From positions 558,001 to 622,000 of the forward strand of contig CAVQGM010000002.1 in assembly GCA_963712065.1 (NCBI GenBank): DNA of 64,000 nt. Direction: 5' to 3'. This document shows positions 35,833 through 45,069 of the stretch, piece by piece. Under the pieces are notes generated by a model. The model searched no databases, was not told the origin of the DNA, and was given only the letters and a program-made list of their open reading frames with translations. Positions within the stretch are counted from its first letter, which is position 1, and every line of letters starts with the position of its first letter. This DNA comes from CAVQGM01 sp963712065. GTDB taxonomy: Bacteria; Actinomycetota; Acidimicrobiia; Acidimicrobiales; Acidimicrobilacustridaceae. The translations under genes were made by a program, and so were the position numbers.

Positions 35833-36150
35833 ACGAGACCGACGGGTCGCCCAACGATGGGCTGGTGCTCGACCCAGCGAGGCTGGCCGACCGTGCTGCC
35901 ATCGTGGACCTCACCACCGCCTACACGTACGCCGTGGACGATGGCGATCGGGTTCGGTGGGAGTCGCTGTTCCTCCCGGACGTCCACATCGACTACACGT
36001 CGTCGGGGGCATCGCCGGCACGCCCGCCGAGCTCGCAGCGTGGATGCCGGAGGCGCTGGCCATCTTCACGTTCTGTCTCCACACCTCAGCGACGCACGAC
36101 CCCACCGCCCTTCGGCTGATCCACGAGGACGCTGGCCCGATCATCGGGTC
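35829..36150 (+). pseudogene. SnoaL/NTF2-like protein, frameshifted and 3'-truncated
   Basis: From ATG 35829 it reads LADRAAIVDLTTAYTYAVDD and WESLFLPDVHIDYTSSG, the start of a SnoaL-4-type cone fold. A missing G near 36005 shifts the frame, after which GGIAGTPAELAAWMPEALAI and FTFCLHTSATHDPTALRLIH continue the family. From about 36150 the homologous sequence stops and unrelated coding sequence begins, so the last third of the expected 140 residues is missing. The fourth member of the sulfatase operon. Confidence 0.65.
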
Positions 36151-36380
36151 GGGCTCAGGTCGATCGGACCGGGCAGCTGCCGACAGGGATCGGCCCCAAG
36201 ACGCCACTCGCCGCAGCGACTCCACGTACCGTCGACCTGACGGGCAACAACAGCGGGGTTCCGGTGGGGGCCACCACGGTCCTCGTCAACCTCGTGGCGA
36301 CCGGCACGACGACGGGGATCGGCGGCTACATGACGATCTACAAGAACGGGATCGCCTGGCCGGGCACGTCGAACCTCAAC
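36151..36380 (+). pseudogene. Fragment of a secreted repeat-type surface protein
   Basis: In one frame the stretch reads GQLPTGIGPKTPLAAATPRT, then VDLTGNNSGVPVGATTVLVN and GGYMTIYKNGIAWPGTSNLN. This spacing (RTVDLTG ... GATTVLVNL ... G..TIY..G...P..SNLN) is that of Ig-like repeats found in large secreted proteins of Acidimicrobiia and related actinobacteria. It has neither start nor signal peptide and is joined directly to a transposase fragment. It is therefore a remnant. Family recognition is from memory of the motif pattern. Confidence 0.5.
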
Positions 36381-36576
36381 TGGACACGTGCCCGGCCACT
36401 GGGAAGGTGACCTGCTCATCGGTCTCGAGTGCTCGGCCATCGGCACGCTCGTCGAGCGCACCACCCGCTACACGATGCTGGTCCACCTCCCTCGCGAAGC
36501 CGGCTATCGGCACGAGCACACCCCGAAGAACGGGCCGGCGCTTGCCGGCTACGGCGGGGTGAGGATGAAGAAGTGA
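36381..36576 (+). mobile_element. IS30-family transposase fragment
   Basis: The reading VPGHWEGDLLIGLECSAIG followed by TLVERTTRYTMLVHLP is the hallmark start of the IS30 DDE domain, in which the Asp of GDLL is the first catalytic acid. Only about 45 residues remain; the second Asp and the Glu are gone and a different sequence follows to a TGA at 36576. No inverted repeats were identified. Confidence 0.75.
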
Positions 36577-36587
36577 GGGCGGAAGCA

Positions 36588-39326
36588 TCAGATGGGGCGG
36601 CGCCTTAGCTTCTTGTCGATGGCGACGATGAGAGTGGCGCCGATGGCGACCAGGAGGATTCGCGACCAGGCGGCGGCGGTGATGGGGGCGGTTCGAAAGA
36701 CGGTGTTCATGAACGGGACGTAGGTGAGCGCGAGTTGGCCGAGGGCTTGGACGGTGACCCCGCCGATCAGCCAGTGGTTGGAGAGCAGTCCGACATGCCA
36801 GGCGGAGCGTGTCAGGGAACGGCAGTTGAACAGGTAGAAGGCTTCGACGGTGACGAAGAGGTTGAGGGCTGCGGTGCGCGCTTCGTCGAGGGAGGCGCCG
36901 TTGGCTTGTTCCCATTCGAAGAGCCACCAGGCACCACCGACGAGGATGACGGCGACGAGAGCGATTCGCGTGATGAGGGCGGCGGTGAGGAGGGGGCGCC
37001 GCGGGTCGCGGGGTGGGCGTTGCATGATCCCGTCTTCTTTGGGTTCGAACGCGAGTGTGAGTCCGAGGGCGACAGCGGTGGTCATGTTGATCCACAGGAT
37101 CTGGACGGGGAGGATGGGCAGCGCGGCGCCGAGAAGGATGGCGACGAGGATGACGAGGCCCTCGCCCACGTTGGTGGGGAGGGTCCATACGATGAACTTG
37201 GTGAGGTTGTCGAAGATGCCGCGCCCTTCTTCCACCGCGGCTTCGATGGTGGCGAAGTCGTCGTCGGTGAGGACCATGTCGGCTGCCTCCTTGGCGACCT
37301 CGGTGCCACCGCGGCCCATCGCGACACCGATATCGGCTTGCTGGAGCGCAGGTGCGTCGTTGACGCCGTCCCCGGTCATCGCGACGACGTGACCGCGTGC
37401 CTGTAGCCCCTCCACGAGCCGAACCTTCTGCGCGGGTGACACGCGGGCGAACACCGACGCGCGCTCGACGGCGTCGGGGTACTCGGTTGCGTCGAGTGCT
37501 TCGAGGTCGGCACCGGTGAGCACCTCGACGTGGTGGTCGTGGGTGCTGAGGATTCCGAGTTGGCGGGCGATGGTGGCGGCGGTCCTGGCGTGGTCGCCGG
37601 TGATCATCTTCACGGCGATGCCGGCGGTGTGGCAGGACTGGACGGCGGAGATCGCTTGGGGTCGGGGTGGGTCGAGCATGGCTTGCAGGCCGGTGAGTGT
37701 CAGGTGCCCGCGATAGGCGTCCGGGGTGAAGGCCAGGTCATCGGCCAACGCGGTGGTCGCGGTGGCCAGGACCCGTAGCCCTTGGTCGGCGAGTGCGTCG
37801 GCGGCGGACAGCGCTTGGTCGCGGTCGAGGGGCGAGGGGGTGCCGTGGGCGCCCATTTGGGTGGTGCACAAGTCGAGGATCTGCTCGACAGCGCCCTTGG
37901 CGAACACGCGGCGGTGGCTGTCGCTGTCGTCGTGGAGGGTTGCCATGTACTTGCGGTCCGAGCTGAAGGGGATCGCGTCGACTCGGGGGAAGAGCCGTTT
38001 CGCGGTTGGCGAGCCGAGGCCGACCTTGGCGGCCGCGACCAGCATCGCGCCTTCGGTCGGATCGCCGATGACGCTGTAGGCGCCGTCGGTCTCGTCCAGG
38101 CGGGCATCGTTGCAGGTCGCGCCGGCGATCAGGGTCCACCGCAGTGCAGAGTCCTGGTTGCGGGACATCTCGGTGCCGTTCGGGTCGAGCACCGAACCTT
38201 CGGGCTGGTAGCCGGTGCCGGTCACGGTGAACTCGGTGTCGGGGGTCCAGATCCTCTGGACGGTCATCTGGTTCTCGGTGAGCGTGCCGGTCTTGTCCGA
38301 ACACACGATGGTCGTGGAGCCAAGGGTCTCCACGGCGGGCATGCGTCGGATCACGGCGCGGCGACGAGCCATCCGATTGACGCCGATCGCCAAGGTGATC
38401 GTGACCGCCGCGGGCAGCCCTTCGGGTATCGCACCGACGGCGAGCGCAACAGCAGCGGTGAACATCTCCGTGGAGCTCTCGCCTCGAAGCACGCCCACGA
38501 CGAAGGTGACACCGGCGAGCCCGAGGATCGCGGCGGTGAGCACCTTGCTGAACCAGGTCAGCTTGCGGGTCAGAGGCGTCGAGACGTTCTCCGCCGTGCC
38601 GACCAAGCGATGGATCTCGCCGAGCTCGGTCTCTGCTCCGGTAGCGACTACGACCCCGACACCGGTCCCGTGGGTCACCAGGGTGCCCGAATAGACCATG
38701 TTGTGACGGTCCGCCACCGGTGTGGCTGCGGGCAGTGCCACCTCATGCTTGGGTACCGGCAGGGACTCGCCGGTCAGGGTGGACTCGTCGACCTGCAGTT
38801 CGTAGACCTGCACGAGGCGCAGATCGGCTGGAACCTTGTCGCCTGCCTCGATCAGCGCGACGTCACCGGGTACGACATGTTCGGAGGGAACGGTGCGCTG
38901 GTGGCCGTCTCGACGGACCCTGGCCTCGGTGCGCACCATCGACCTGAGCGCATCCAGCGCCGCCTCGGCTTTGGACTCCTGGAGATATCCGACCATGGCG
39001 TTGATCGCCACGACACCGAAGATCACCGCTGAGTCGACGACCTCGCCCAGAGCAAGGGTCACCACCCCAGCGAACAGCAACACATAGATGAGCGGATGGT
39101 GGAGCTGCCGCAGGAGGCGTGTGAACCGGCCGACTACATTGGCCTCGGGCAGCATGTTGGGCCCGAACCGCTTGAGCCGCCCCGCGGCCTCCTGGCCGCT
39201 CAACCCGTGATGCGGATCGGACTCGAGGAGCAGGAGCACCTCGTGTGCCGCCAGGGCATGGTGCGCGTCGTCTCCGACGCTCTCGGGGCGTGATCTCGGC
39301 GGCGTTTCACGTTGTGGGATCGTCAC
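36588..39326 (-). CDS. P-type ATPase, Ca2+/cation-transporting (type II)
   Basis: 912 residues. The actuator domain has LTGES near residue 185. TM4 carries AIPEGLP (301-305), the Ca2+-pump ion-binding motif. The phosphorylation site is CSDKTGTLT with Asp344. The nucleotide-binding part has KGAVEQIL. The hinge reads MTGDGVNDAPALQQADIGVAMG, and four C-terminal TM helices follow. The N-terminal EVLLLLESDPHHGLS region is the cation-ATPase N domain. A role in Ca2+ (or Mn2+) export is most likely. The start GTG 39326 has no clear ribosome binding site. Intact and free of frameshifts, unlike its neighbours. Confidence 0.92.
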   Translation of the reverse strand: MTIPQRETPPRSRPESVGDDAHHALAAHEVLLLLESDPHHGLSGQEAAGRLKRFGPNMLPEANVVGRFTRLLRQLHHPLIYVLLFAGVVTLALGEVVDSAVIFGVVAINAMVGYLQESKAEAALDALRSMVRTEARVRRDGHQRTVPSEHVVPGDVALIEAGDKVPADLRLVQVYELQVDESTLTGESLPVPKHEVALPAATPVADRHNMVYSGTLVTHGTGVGVVVATGAETELGEIHRLVGTAENVSTPLTRKLTWFSKVLTAAILGLAGVTFVVGVLRGESSTEMFTAAVALAVGAIPEGLPAAVTITLAIGVNRMARRRAVIRRMPAVETLGSTTIVCSDKTGTLTENQMTVQRIWTPDTEFTVTGTGYQPEGSVLDPNGTEMSRNQDSALRWTLIAGATCNDARLDETDGAYSVIGDPTEGAMLVAAAKVGLGSPTAKRLFPRVDAIPFSSDRKYMATLHDDSDSHRRVFAKGAVEQILDLCTTQMGAHGTPSPLDRDQALSAADALADQGLRVLATATTALADDLAFTPDAYRGHLTLTGLQAMLDPPRPQAISAVQSCHTAGIAVKMITGDHARTAATIARQLGILSTHDHHVEVLTGADLEALDATEYPDAVERASVFARVSPAQKVRLVEGLQARGHVVAMTGDGVNDAPALQQADIGVAMGRGGTEVAKEAADMVLTDDDFATIEAAVEEGRGIFDNLTKFIVWTLPTNVGEGLVILVAILLGAALPILPVQILWINMTTAVALGLTLAFEPKEDGIMQRPPRDPRRPLLTAALITRIALVAVILVGGAWWLFEWEQANGASLDEARTAALNLFVTVEAFYLFNCRSLTRSAWHVGLLSNHWLIGGVTVQALGQLALTYVPFMNTVFRTAPITAAAWSRILLVAIGATLIVAIDKKLRRRPI

Positions 39327-39753
39327 GGACGGCCCCTTCGGTGAACGCCGTTGCAGTGGAGGTGTGCACCCCGCATCGTTGCACCGCGGTGCGCCCGGCG
39401 CGACGGATCACTCGGCCGGTCTGCTCGTGGGCGTAGGAGGCGGGCCCGCCCGAGGTCGAGAGAGCCCGGACCGCTCGGCGCCCAGGGGCGTTGGGTGGCG
39501 TCATCGATGCCGGTGCTCGGGAGGCTTGCGGTGCTTGTGCTGGTGTCGGGGTGACGACGACGAACTCGTCGCCGCCTACTCGTACGGCGAGGTCGCTCGA
39601 TCGGATGCTGGCGCGGATGGCGTCAGCGAGGTGGACGAGGATCGCGTCGCCGGCGGCATGTCCGTAGCGGTCGTTGATCGGTTGTCCTCGCCGGTCGTGG
39701 TCCGCCCGCGGTTCGCGTCGATGACCGGCTCCGCTATGCGGCGACGAGGGCAT
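39307..39753 (-). pseudogene. GGDEF (diguanylate cyclase) domain remnant
   Basis: The core PINDRYGHAAGDAILVHLAD and SSDLAVRVGGDEFVVVTP is unmistakably GGDEF, with an intact active-site GGDEF at about 39565-39580. Upstream only a scrambled fragment of the first beta strand is present. Downstream, the residues after VVVTP no longer fit the second half of the domain. No PAS, GAF or TM part exists. It cannot make c-di-GMP as it stands. Confidence 0.7.
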
Positions 39754-39979
39754 CGGTGCCGCGGTCCGAAGATGCGACAGCGGAGGCTTCGCCGGCCCGT
39801 CGGGGGAGCCAGATCGTGAGCGCAGCCTCAGCGATCACCGCGGGCACGGCGACGATGGCCGTGAAGACTGATTCGTTGTCGGCGTAGATGCCGAGCGCGA
39901 ACAGCGCGACGTAGGAGAGTCCGGCGATTCGGGCGGCTGTGCGTGGAGCTGGCGAGGTGTCGTCGTCGGTGGATGGCAT
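39734..39979 (-). CDS. Truncated DUF4386-like membrane protein
   Basis: 81 residues: RTAARIAGLSYVALFALGIY resembles the first TM of DUF4386 proteins, and FTAIVAVPAVIAEAALTIWL resembles the last. The 120-150 residues normally in between are missing, so the gene looks like an internal-deletion product. ATG 39979 still has a good GGGGAGAG ribosome binding site, so a two-helix peptide could be made. It overlaps the GGDEF remnant. Confidence 0.5.
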   Translation of the reverse strand: MPSTDDDTSPAPRTAARIAGLSYVALFALGIYADNESVFTAIVAVPAVIAEAALTIWLPRRAGEASAVASSDRGTDALVAA

Positions 39980-40001
39980 GGGTCTCTCCCCTTGGCAAGG
40001 C

Positions 40002-40973
40002 CTACGGTGTGATCACGAGGCGACCTCGGGTGCGGCGTCGGTCGAGGTCATCGATCGCGTCGGCCGTGTCGGTGAGCGCAAAGGTGCGGCCCATGACGGG
40101 CTTGATCCGTCCCGTGTCGATGAGCTCGTTGAGCGATTCGAGGATCTCGAAGCGTTCGCTGGCGATGAAGGTGCCGAGCTTCTGGGAAACGAACGGAGAC
40201 AGCAGCTGCGCGCCGAGCTGGCGGTGGATGCCGCCGATGAGCCGGCCGCCGCCTTCGCCGCCGATGATCACGAGCGTCCCCCGTGGCGTCAGCGCACGGC
40301 GCAGCCGCGAGATCGACGCGTTGCCTCCGATGTCGAGGATCACGTCGTAGCGATCCGTCTCGGTCGCGAAGTCACGTTGCGTGTAGTCGACGATGTGGTC
40401 GGCACCGACGCCCCGGACCAGCTCCGCGCTGGCAGTGCCGCACACACCGGTGACTTCGGCGTCGAACGCCTTCGCCGCTTGGACCGCGATCGTTCCGACC
40501 GCCCCGGAGGCGCCCACGACGAGCACCGTCTGGCCAGGTTCGACCCTGGCGCGGTCGCGGACCGCCTGCAGTGAGACGGCACCCGGGTAGGGGAGCACCG
40601 CGGCTTCCTCGAAGGTGACCGCGGCTGGCTTGGCGGCAACGCGGTCCTCGTCGGTGGCCACGTACTCGGCGAACGCTCCGCGGCAGGTCCCGTAGACCTC
40701 GTCGCCTGGGCGAAACCGTGTGACTGCGGCGCCGACCGCGTCGACGTGCCCGGCGAAGTTGGTGCCGGGCACGAGCGTCTTCGGTCGGCGAATCCCGTAG
40801 CCCATGAACCGCACGAGGTACGGAAGGCCGCGCATCACGTGAAACGTCCCCCGGTCGACCCCGGCCGCGGCGACGCGGACGAGGAGTTGCCGCTCGCCGA
40901 TTCGAGGTGTGGGAGCATGTTCGAAGCTCAGGGTCTCGGCGCCGCCATAACGGCGTTGGACGATCGCCTTCAT
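40002..40973 (-). CDS. MDR-superfamily NAD(P)-dependent oxidoreductase (zeta-crystallin-like)
   Basis: 323 residues: MKAIVQRRYGGAETLSFEH, the typical quinone-oxidoreductase opening. The GroES-like domain has VPGTNFAGHVDAVG. The nucleotide-binding domain has VLVVGASGAVGTIAVQAAKAF (AxxGxxG type, NADPH preference) and ADHIVDYTQRDF. No structural or catalytic zinc Cys are seen, so it is a zinc-free reductase. ATG 40973 fits family N-termini; GTG 40982 is possible. A stand-alone gene. Confidence 0.87.
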   Translation of the reverse strand: MKAIVQRRYGGAETLSFEHAPTPRIGERQLLVRVAAAGVDRGTFHVMRGLPYLVRFMGYGIRRPKTLVPGTNFAGHVDAVGAAVTRFRPGDEVYGTCRGAFAEYVATDEDRVAAKPAAVTFEEAAVLPYPGAVSLQAVRDRARVEPGQTVLVVGASGAVGTIAVQAAKAFDAEVTGVCGTASAELVRGVGADHIVDYTQRDFATETDRYDVILDIGGNASISRLRRALTPRGTLVIIGGEGGGRLIGGIHRQLGAQLLSPFVSQKLGTFIASERFEILESLNELIDTGRIKPVMGRTFALTDTADAIDDLDRRRTRGRLVITP

Positions 40974-41284
40974 CGATTCCACACCACCCGAACAGGCGCG
41001 GCCGGTGGGTTTCGCCGGTCGGTCGTGCGACGCGAGTTGCGTCCGCTGGTGGTGGGTGGGTGCACGGCGTCTCCTTTCGACGAGTCTTCGCCTCCGAGCC
41101 CGCCGAGCTGTCGGGCGCCGCAGATCGCGGTCAGCCCGGTTGTGCCGGCGCCAGCTCGATGAACGTCACTGGTGCCGGGCGAGCCCGGTTCCGGGCCCGG
41201 AGGCATCTGTTCCCTGGACTGTCTCGTGCTGAGAGAACGCGTCAGACGCGGGCAGATGACGGTTTGGTAACGGTCGCGGGCGGC
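40974..41284. other. 311-bp stretch without a supported gene
   Basis: Lies upstream of the oxidoreductase and downstream of the response-regulator gene. A compact GC hairpin GCCCGG-TT-CCGGGC is present near 41190, without a T tract. No coherent protein was recognised in any frame. Confidence 0.4.
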
Positions 41285-41968
<684 letters not shown>

Positions 41969-41998
41969 CCCTCCATGATGCCCCGTGGGCCGGTCGGC

Positions 41999-42574
41999 TC
42001 ATCCCAACACGTTCGAGTAGTCGTCCCTCGAGACGGGACCGCTGGTGAGTGACCCGTCGCCGCGGGGAATATCGACGGCTGAGCCTTCCAGGGTGAAGGT
42101 CACCGGTCCGACTCCGGGGCGACCGCTGAGCGTGCACACGAGCTGCGCCACCGCGAGTAGTTGCTCCTCGCCGCTCATCGCCGTGATCGCGGGCAGCAGG
42201 TCAACGCTGGCGGCGCCCGCCGTGACCTGGACGTCGCCGACCAAGGGTGGTTCGCCGATTGCCGTTCGCAACGACGCATCGGCGTCCTCGGGCGGTTCGA
42301 CCAGTGCATCGACCACGTCGGTCAACTCCATCGGCGGGTCCAGCGCCGTCTCGACGACGACGACCGTGTCGTCGCGAACGAAGCACAACGACACCGTTTC
42401 GGCCCCGGCGGCAGTCACGGGGGGAAGCAACGGCGGTGCATTGCGGTCGAGCAGTCCGAACGGGACCGAGGCGGCGGGCTCGGGCTGCGCATGACGCTCC
42501 TCGGGGACCCCGCACGCGGCAGCCACGACCACGGACCCGAGCACAAGCCAACGAACCAGCCGCCGCCCGGTCAC
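41999..42574 (-). CDS. GerMN-domain lipoprotein (LpqB-like)
   Basis: 191 residues. The signal sequence ends in a lipobox VVVAAACGVP (lipidated Cys), so the protein is anchored outside the membrane. Residues 60-170 form a GerMN domain: TVSLCFVRDDTVVVVETALD, LRTAIGEPPLVGDVQVTAG and LVCTLSGRPGVGPVTFTLEG. It is sandwiched between a sensor kinase (GTGA overlap) and its response regulator, resembling the MtrAB-LpqB arrangement, in which LpqB tunes the kinase, but the order is kinase-lipoprotein-regulator and the beta-propeller of LpqB is missing. Confidence 0.8.
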   Translation of the reverse strand: MTGRRLVRWLVLGSVVVAAACGVPEERHAQPEPAASVPFGLLDRNAPPLLPPVTAAGAETVSLCFVRDDTVVVVETALDPPMELTDVVDALVEPPEDADASLRTAIGEPPLVGDVQVTAGAASVDLLPAITAMSGEEQLLAVAQLVCTLSGRPGVGPVTFTLEGSAVDIPRGDGSLTSGPVSRDDYSNVLG

Positions 42575-43998
42575 GGCAGCACCAACGGAAGCTCGATCAC
42601 GAAACGGGCGCCGCCGGTCGGGCTGTCCTCGACCCACACGCGCCCGCCGTGTAGCCGGACATGCTCCGCGACGAGAGACAGACCGAGCCCGGTACCCGAT
42701 GTCGTGCCGGCACGGCGACCGACCTCGCCGCGGGCGAAACGACCGAAGATCGCTGCCCGCTCGTCAGCGGGAACGCCCGGGCCGCGGTCATCGAAGGCGA
42801 ACCGGACCATGCCGGGGCTGGACTCGCTCACCGTGACAGCTGTGGCCCCGCCGCCGTAACGACGAGCGTTGTCGACGATGTTGCCCATCGCCTGCGAGAG
42901 ACGCCGACGATCAGCGACCAGGTGGGTAGGGGCGCCGTCCTCGAACGTCACCTGAGCGTTCTCGTCGGCCCCGTACCGTGCCATGACCCGAGGCAGGAAG
43001 TGCTCCAGATCGATGAGGTCATCCGCCAGCGTCGCTGTTCCCGCGTCGACACGCGAGATCTCCAACAGATCGAGCACCATGCGCTGGAACGTGTCGACCT
43101 TGTCGACCAGGACACTGAACGCCTCGATGACCTCGGGCGGGAGCTGATCTCGACGCCGGGCGATGATCTCCAGCGCGGCCGCGACCGCCGTCAACGGTGA
43201 CCGAAGCTCGTGGCTCACGTCGGCCGCGAAACGGGTCTCCCGCTCGATTCGCGTCTCGAGAGCCTCGGCCATCGTGTTGAACGCATCGGTCAGGCGGCCC
43301 AGATCGGGATCGTCGATGCCGGTCAAGCGCGTGTCGAGCGCGCCGCCGGCGATGCTCTCGGCGGCCTCCGCCACGGGGCCGAGCGGGCGGACGACCCGAC
43401 CCGCAGCTGCCCAGCCGATGATCGCGGCGGCCACCGCCGCTCCCAGCACACCGAACGCGAGCGATCGGGCAAGCAGCTCAAGGGTGCGGTCGAGCTCATC
43501 GAGCGCGAAGAACTCGAAGTACGAGCCATCCACCGCGGCGATCGGCACCCCCACCGCCAACCGCAGCTGGCCGTTCGCGTCGCGGAAGCGTTGATGGCCC
43601 GCGTGGCCCTCGTTGACGACGCGGGCGAGATCCGCGGGGATCGCGTCCGGTCCCACAGCCACCGACGTGGAGAAGGTCTCCCCCCGATAGCGCAGAACCG
43701 AACTCGACGCCGTCCCGCCACCGAGACTCGACAACAACCCACGGACGTCAGGTTCCGGGGTCCGCAGCACCGCCCGCGCCAAACGGGCATTCACATACGC
43801 CTGCTGTTGGGCAGCGTCCTGGCGCTGCTCCACCAGATAGCCCCGCGCCAGCCCGTAGGTGATCACCGCGAGCACCAACGCCACCACCAGGGCAGTCACC
43901 CCGAAACCGATCGCCGCACGAGCCCGCAGCCCGACCCGCTTCCTTCCCGGCCCCAGCCGCCGTCGAAGCGGAGAACCAGCCCCGGCCGCGCCGCTCAC
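42571..43998 (-). CDS. Membrane sensor histidine kinase with HAMP domain (MtrB-like)
   Basis: 475 residues: TM1 IGFGVTALVVALVLAVITYG, an outside sensor domain of about 130 residues, TM2 LGAAVAAAIIGWAAAG, HAMP (RPLGPVAEAAESIAGGALD) and HisKA with phospho-His in FAADVSHELRSPLTA. The HATPase domain carries MGNIVDNARRYGGG, DDRGPGVP and SGTGLGLSLVAEHV. GTG 43998 is chosen as the start because upstream residues in the open frame are compositionally random. Operon with the GerMN lipoprotein and response regulator, likely sensing envelope state. Confidence 0.88.
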   Translation of the reverse strand: MSGAAGAGSPLRRRLGPGRKRVGLRARAAIGFGVTALVVALVLAVITYGLARGYLVEQRQDAAQQQAYVNARLARAVLRTPEPDVRGLLSSLGGGTASSSVLRYRGETFSTSVAVGPDAIPADLARVVNEGHAGHQRFRDANGQLRLAVGVPIAAVDGSYFEFFALDELDRTLELLARSLAFGVLGAAVAAAIIGWAAAGRVVRPLGPVAEAAESIAGGALDTRLTGIDDPDLGRLTDAFNTMAEALETRIERETRFAADVSHELRSPLTAVAAALEIIARRRDQLPPEVIEAFSVLVDKVDTFQRMVLDLLEISRVDAGTATLADDLIDLEHFLPRVMARYGADENAQVTFEDGAPTHLVADRRRLSQAMGNIVDNARRYGGGATAVTVSESSPGMVRFAFDDRGPGVPADERAAIFGRFARGEVGRRAGTTSGTGLGLSLVAEHVRLHGGRVWVEDSPTGGARFVIELPLVLP

Positions 43999-44333
43999 CG
44001 GCCCCCCGATCCCACCGAGGCGCCGCCGCGGCCTGGCAACGCCGAGCAGCGGGTGCCACGAGCGCGGTCCGGGTACACGCCGCCGTGGCGGCGACCGACA
44101 ACCGCCCGCCGCCCGTCGGACCATCCGCCGCGCCCGGCGATACGTGGCGCCGAGCGGACCCGCTGACCGCCGGGGTGGCCGACCCGGGCCCCCGCGACGA
44201 GCCCAGGCAGGCGGGACCAACCGACCGCGACCGGGACCACGGGCTGACGCCGACTCGACAACGCATCCATCGCCGCCATCCTCGCACCGCGACCACGCGG
44301 CATCGGTCCGCTCCGCCAGGGAAGGACCACAGA
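43999..44333. other. 335-bp stretch without a supported gene
   Basis: The kinase frame stays open through here but its residues are low-complexity Pro/Arg/Gly and show no family resemblance, so I do not extend the kinase. No -10 or repeat stood out. Confidence 0.4.
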
Positions 44334-44828
44334 TCACGCCGCCAGGTCCCGTTGGACCGGCGGGGCCGCCGGATCCCACCAGCGGGCAAGGTCGAACCGA
44401 GCGCCGTCGGCGTCCCCGTCGACCACCACGTCGAACACCGTGGGTCGCAGCTCGGGTGGTTTGCCGGTGAACGTCGTCGTACGGGCGCGTCGATGCTGGA
44501 TGACCGCGACCATGAGCCCGACACCGCCACCAATGATGGCGGCGAGAAGGATCAGCGGCAGAACCCAGCGAGCAAGCGTGTCGAGCCCGAGCGAGGTGGC
44601 GACCGCGAGCCCACCCACCACCAAGGCGGAAGCCGCCGCCCCGCGACGGGCGCCTCGCCGGACGCGAACGCGCAAACAGTCCGAATCCACCACCTCGAAG
44701 GCCCTCGGCGCGATCGCAAGATCGGCAGGGTCATGGTGCAATGCCACGAGGTGGCTCACCGCAAGCGCGGCACCCTCCACCGATTCGAAACAACCGATCA
44801 CCCCGCGCGGCGACGGAGTCCAGGGCAT
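44334..44828 (-). CDS. Two-TM membrane protein of unknown function
   Basis: 164 residues. The N-terminal part (RGVIGCFESVEGAALAVSHLVALHH) recalls the general-stress (GsiB/YflT-like) heat-shock-type domain. Two TM helices follow (AASALVVGGLAVATSLGL and VLPLILLAAIIGGGVGLMVA) with a basic loop RRARTTTF. ATG 44828 has GGGAGG four bases upstream, better than the longer reading. Not assigned to a named family with confidence. Confidence 0.65.
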   Translation of the reverse strand: MPWTPSPRGVIGCFESVEGAALAVSHLVALHHDPADLAIAPRAFEVVDSDCLRVRVRRGARRGAAASALVVGGLAVATSLGLDTLARWVLPLILLAAIIGGGVGLMVAVIQHRRARTTTFTGKPPELRPTVFDVVVDGDADGARFDLARWWDPAAPPVQRDLAA

Positions 44829-45069
44829 TGGGCCTCCCTTCGGAGTTGGTTGACCTGTGCATCGTCCGCGCCGCGTCTCTCGCCACGATGGCGCCAAGAT
44901 CGCGATCTGATGAAGGTCCGGCAGGGCGGGGGACCCGGCCAGGACCCGGCCCGGTTGTCCACCAGCGAACCAACTGCCGTTCTCCGAGGTCGGTCGGGTT
45001 GTTGGCTTCGGTCGTCGATCCGGGCGGGCGCGAGGTTGGACGGGGCAGCGGAACCCGCCGCCGGGCTCA

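Noticed and set aside
36588..39326. Linking the P-type ATPase to copper or heavy-metal export
   Set aside because: It has AIPEGLP in TM4 and no CPC or N-terminal CxxC metal-binding domain, so it belongs to the Ca2+/cation type II group.
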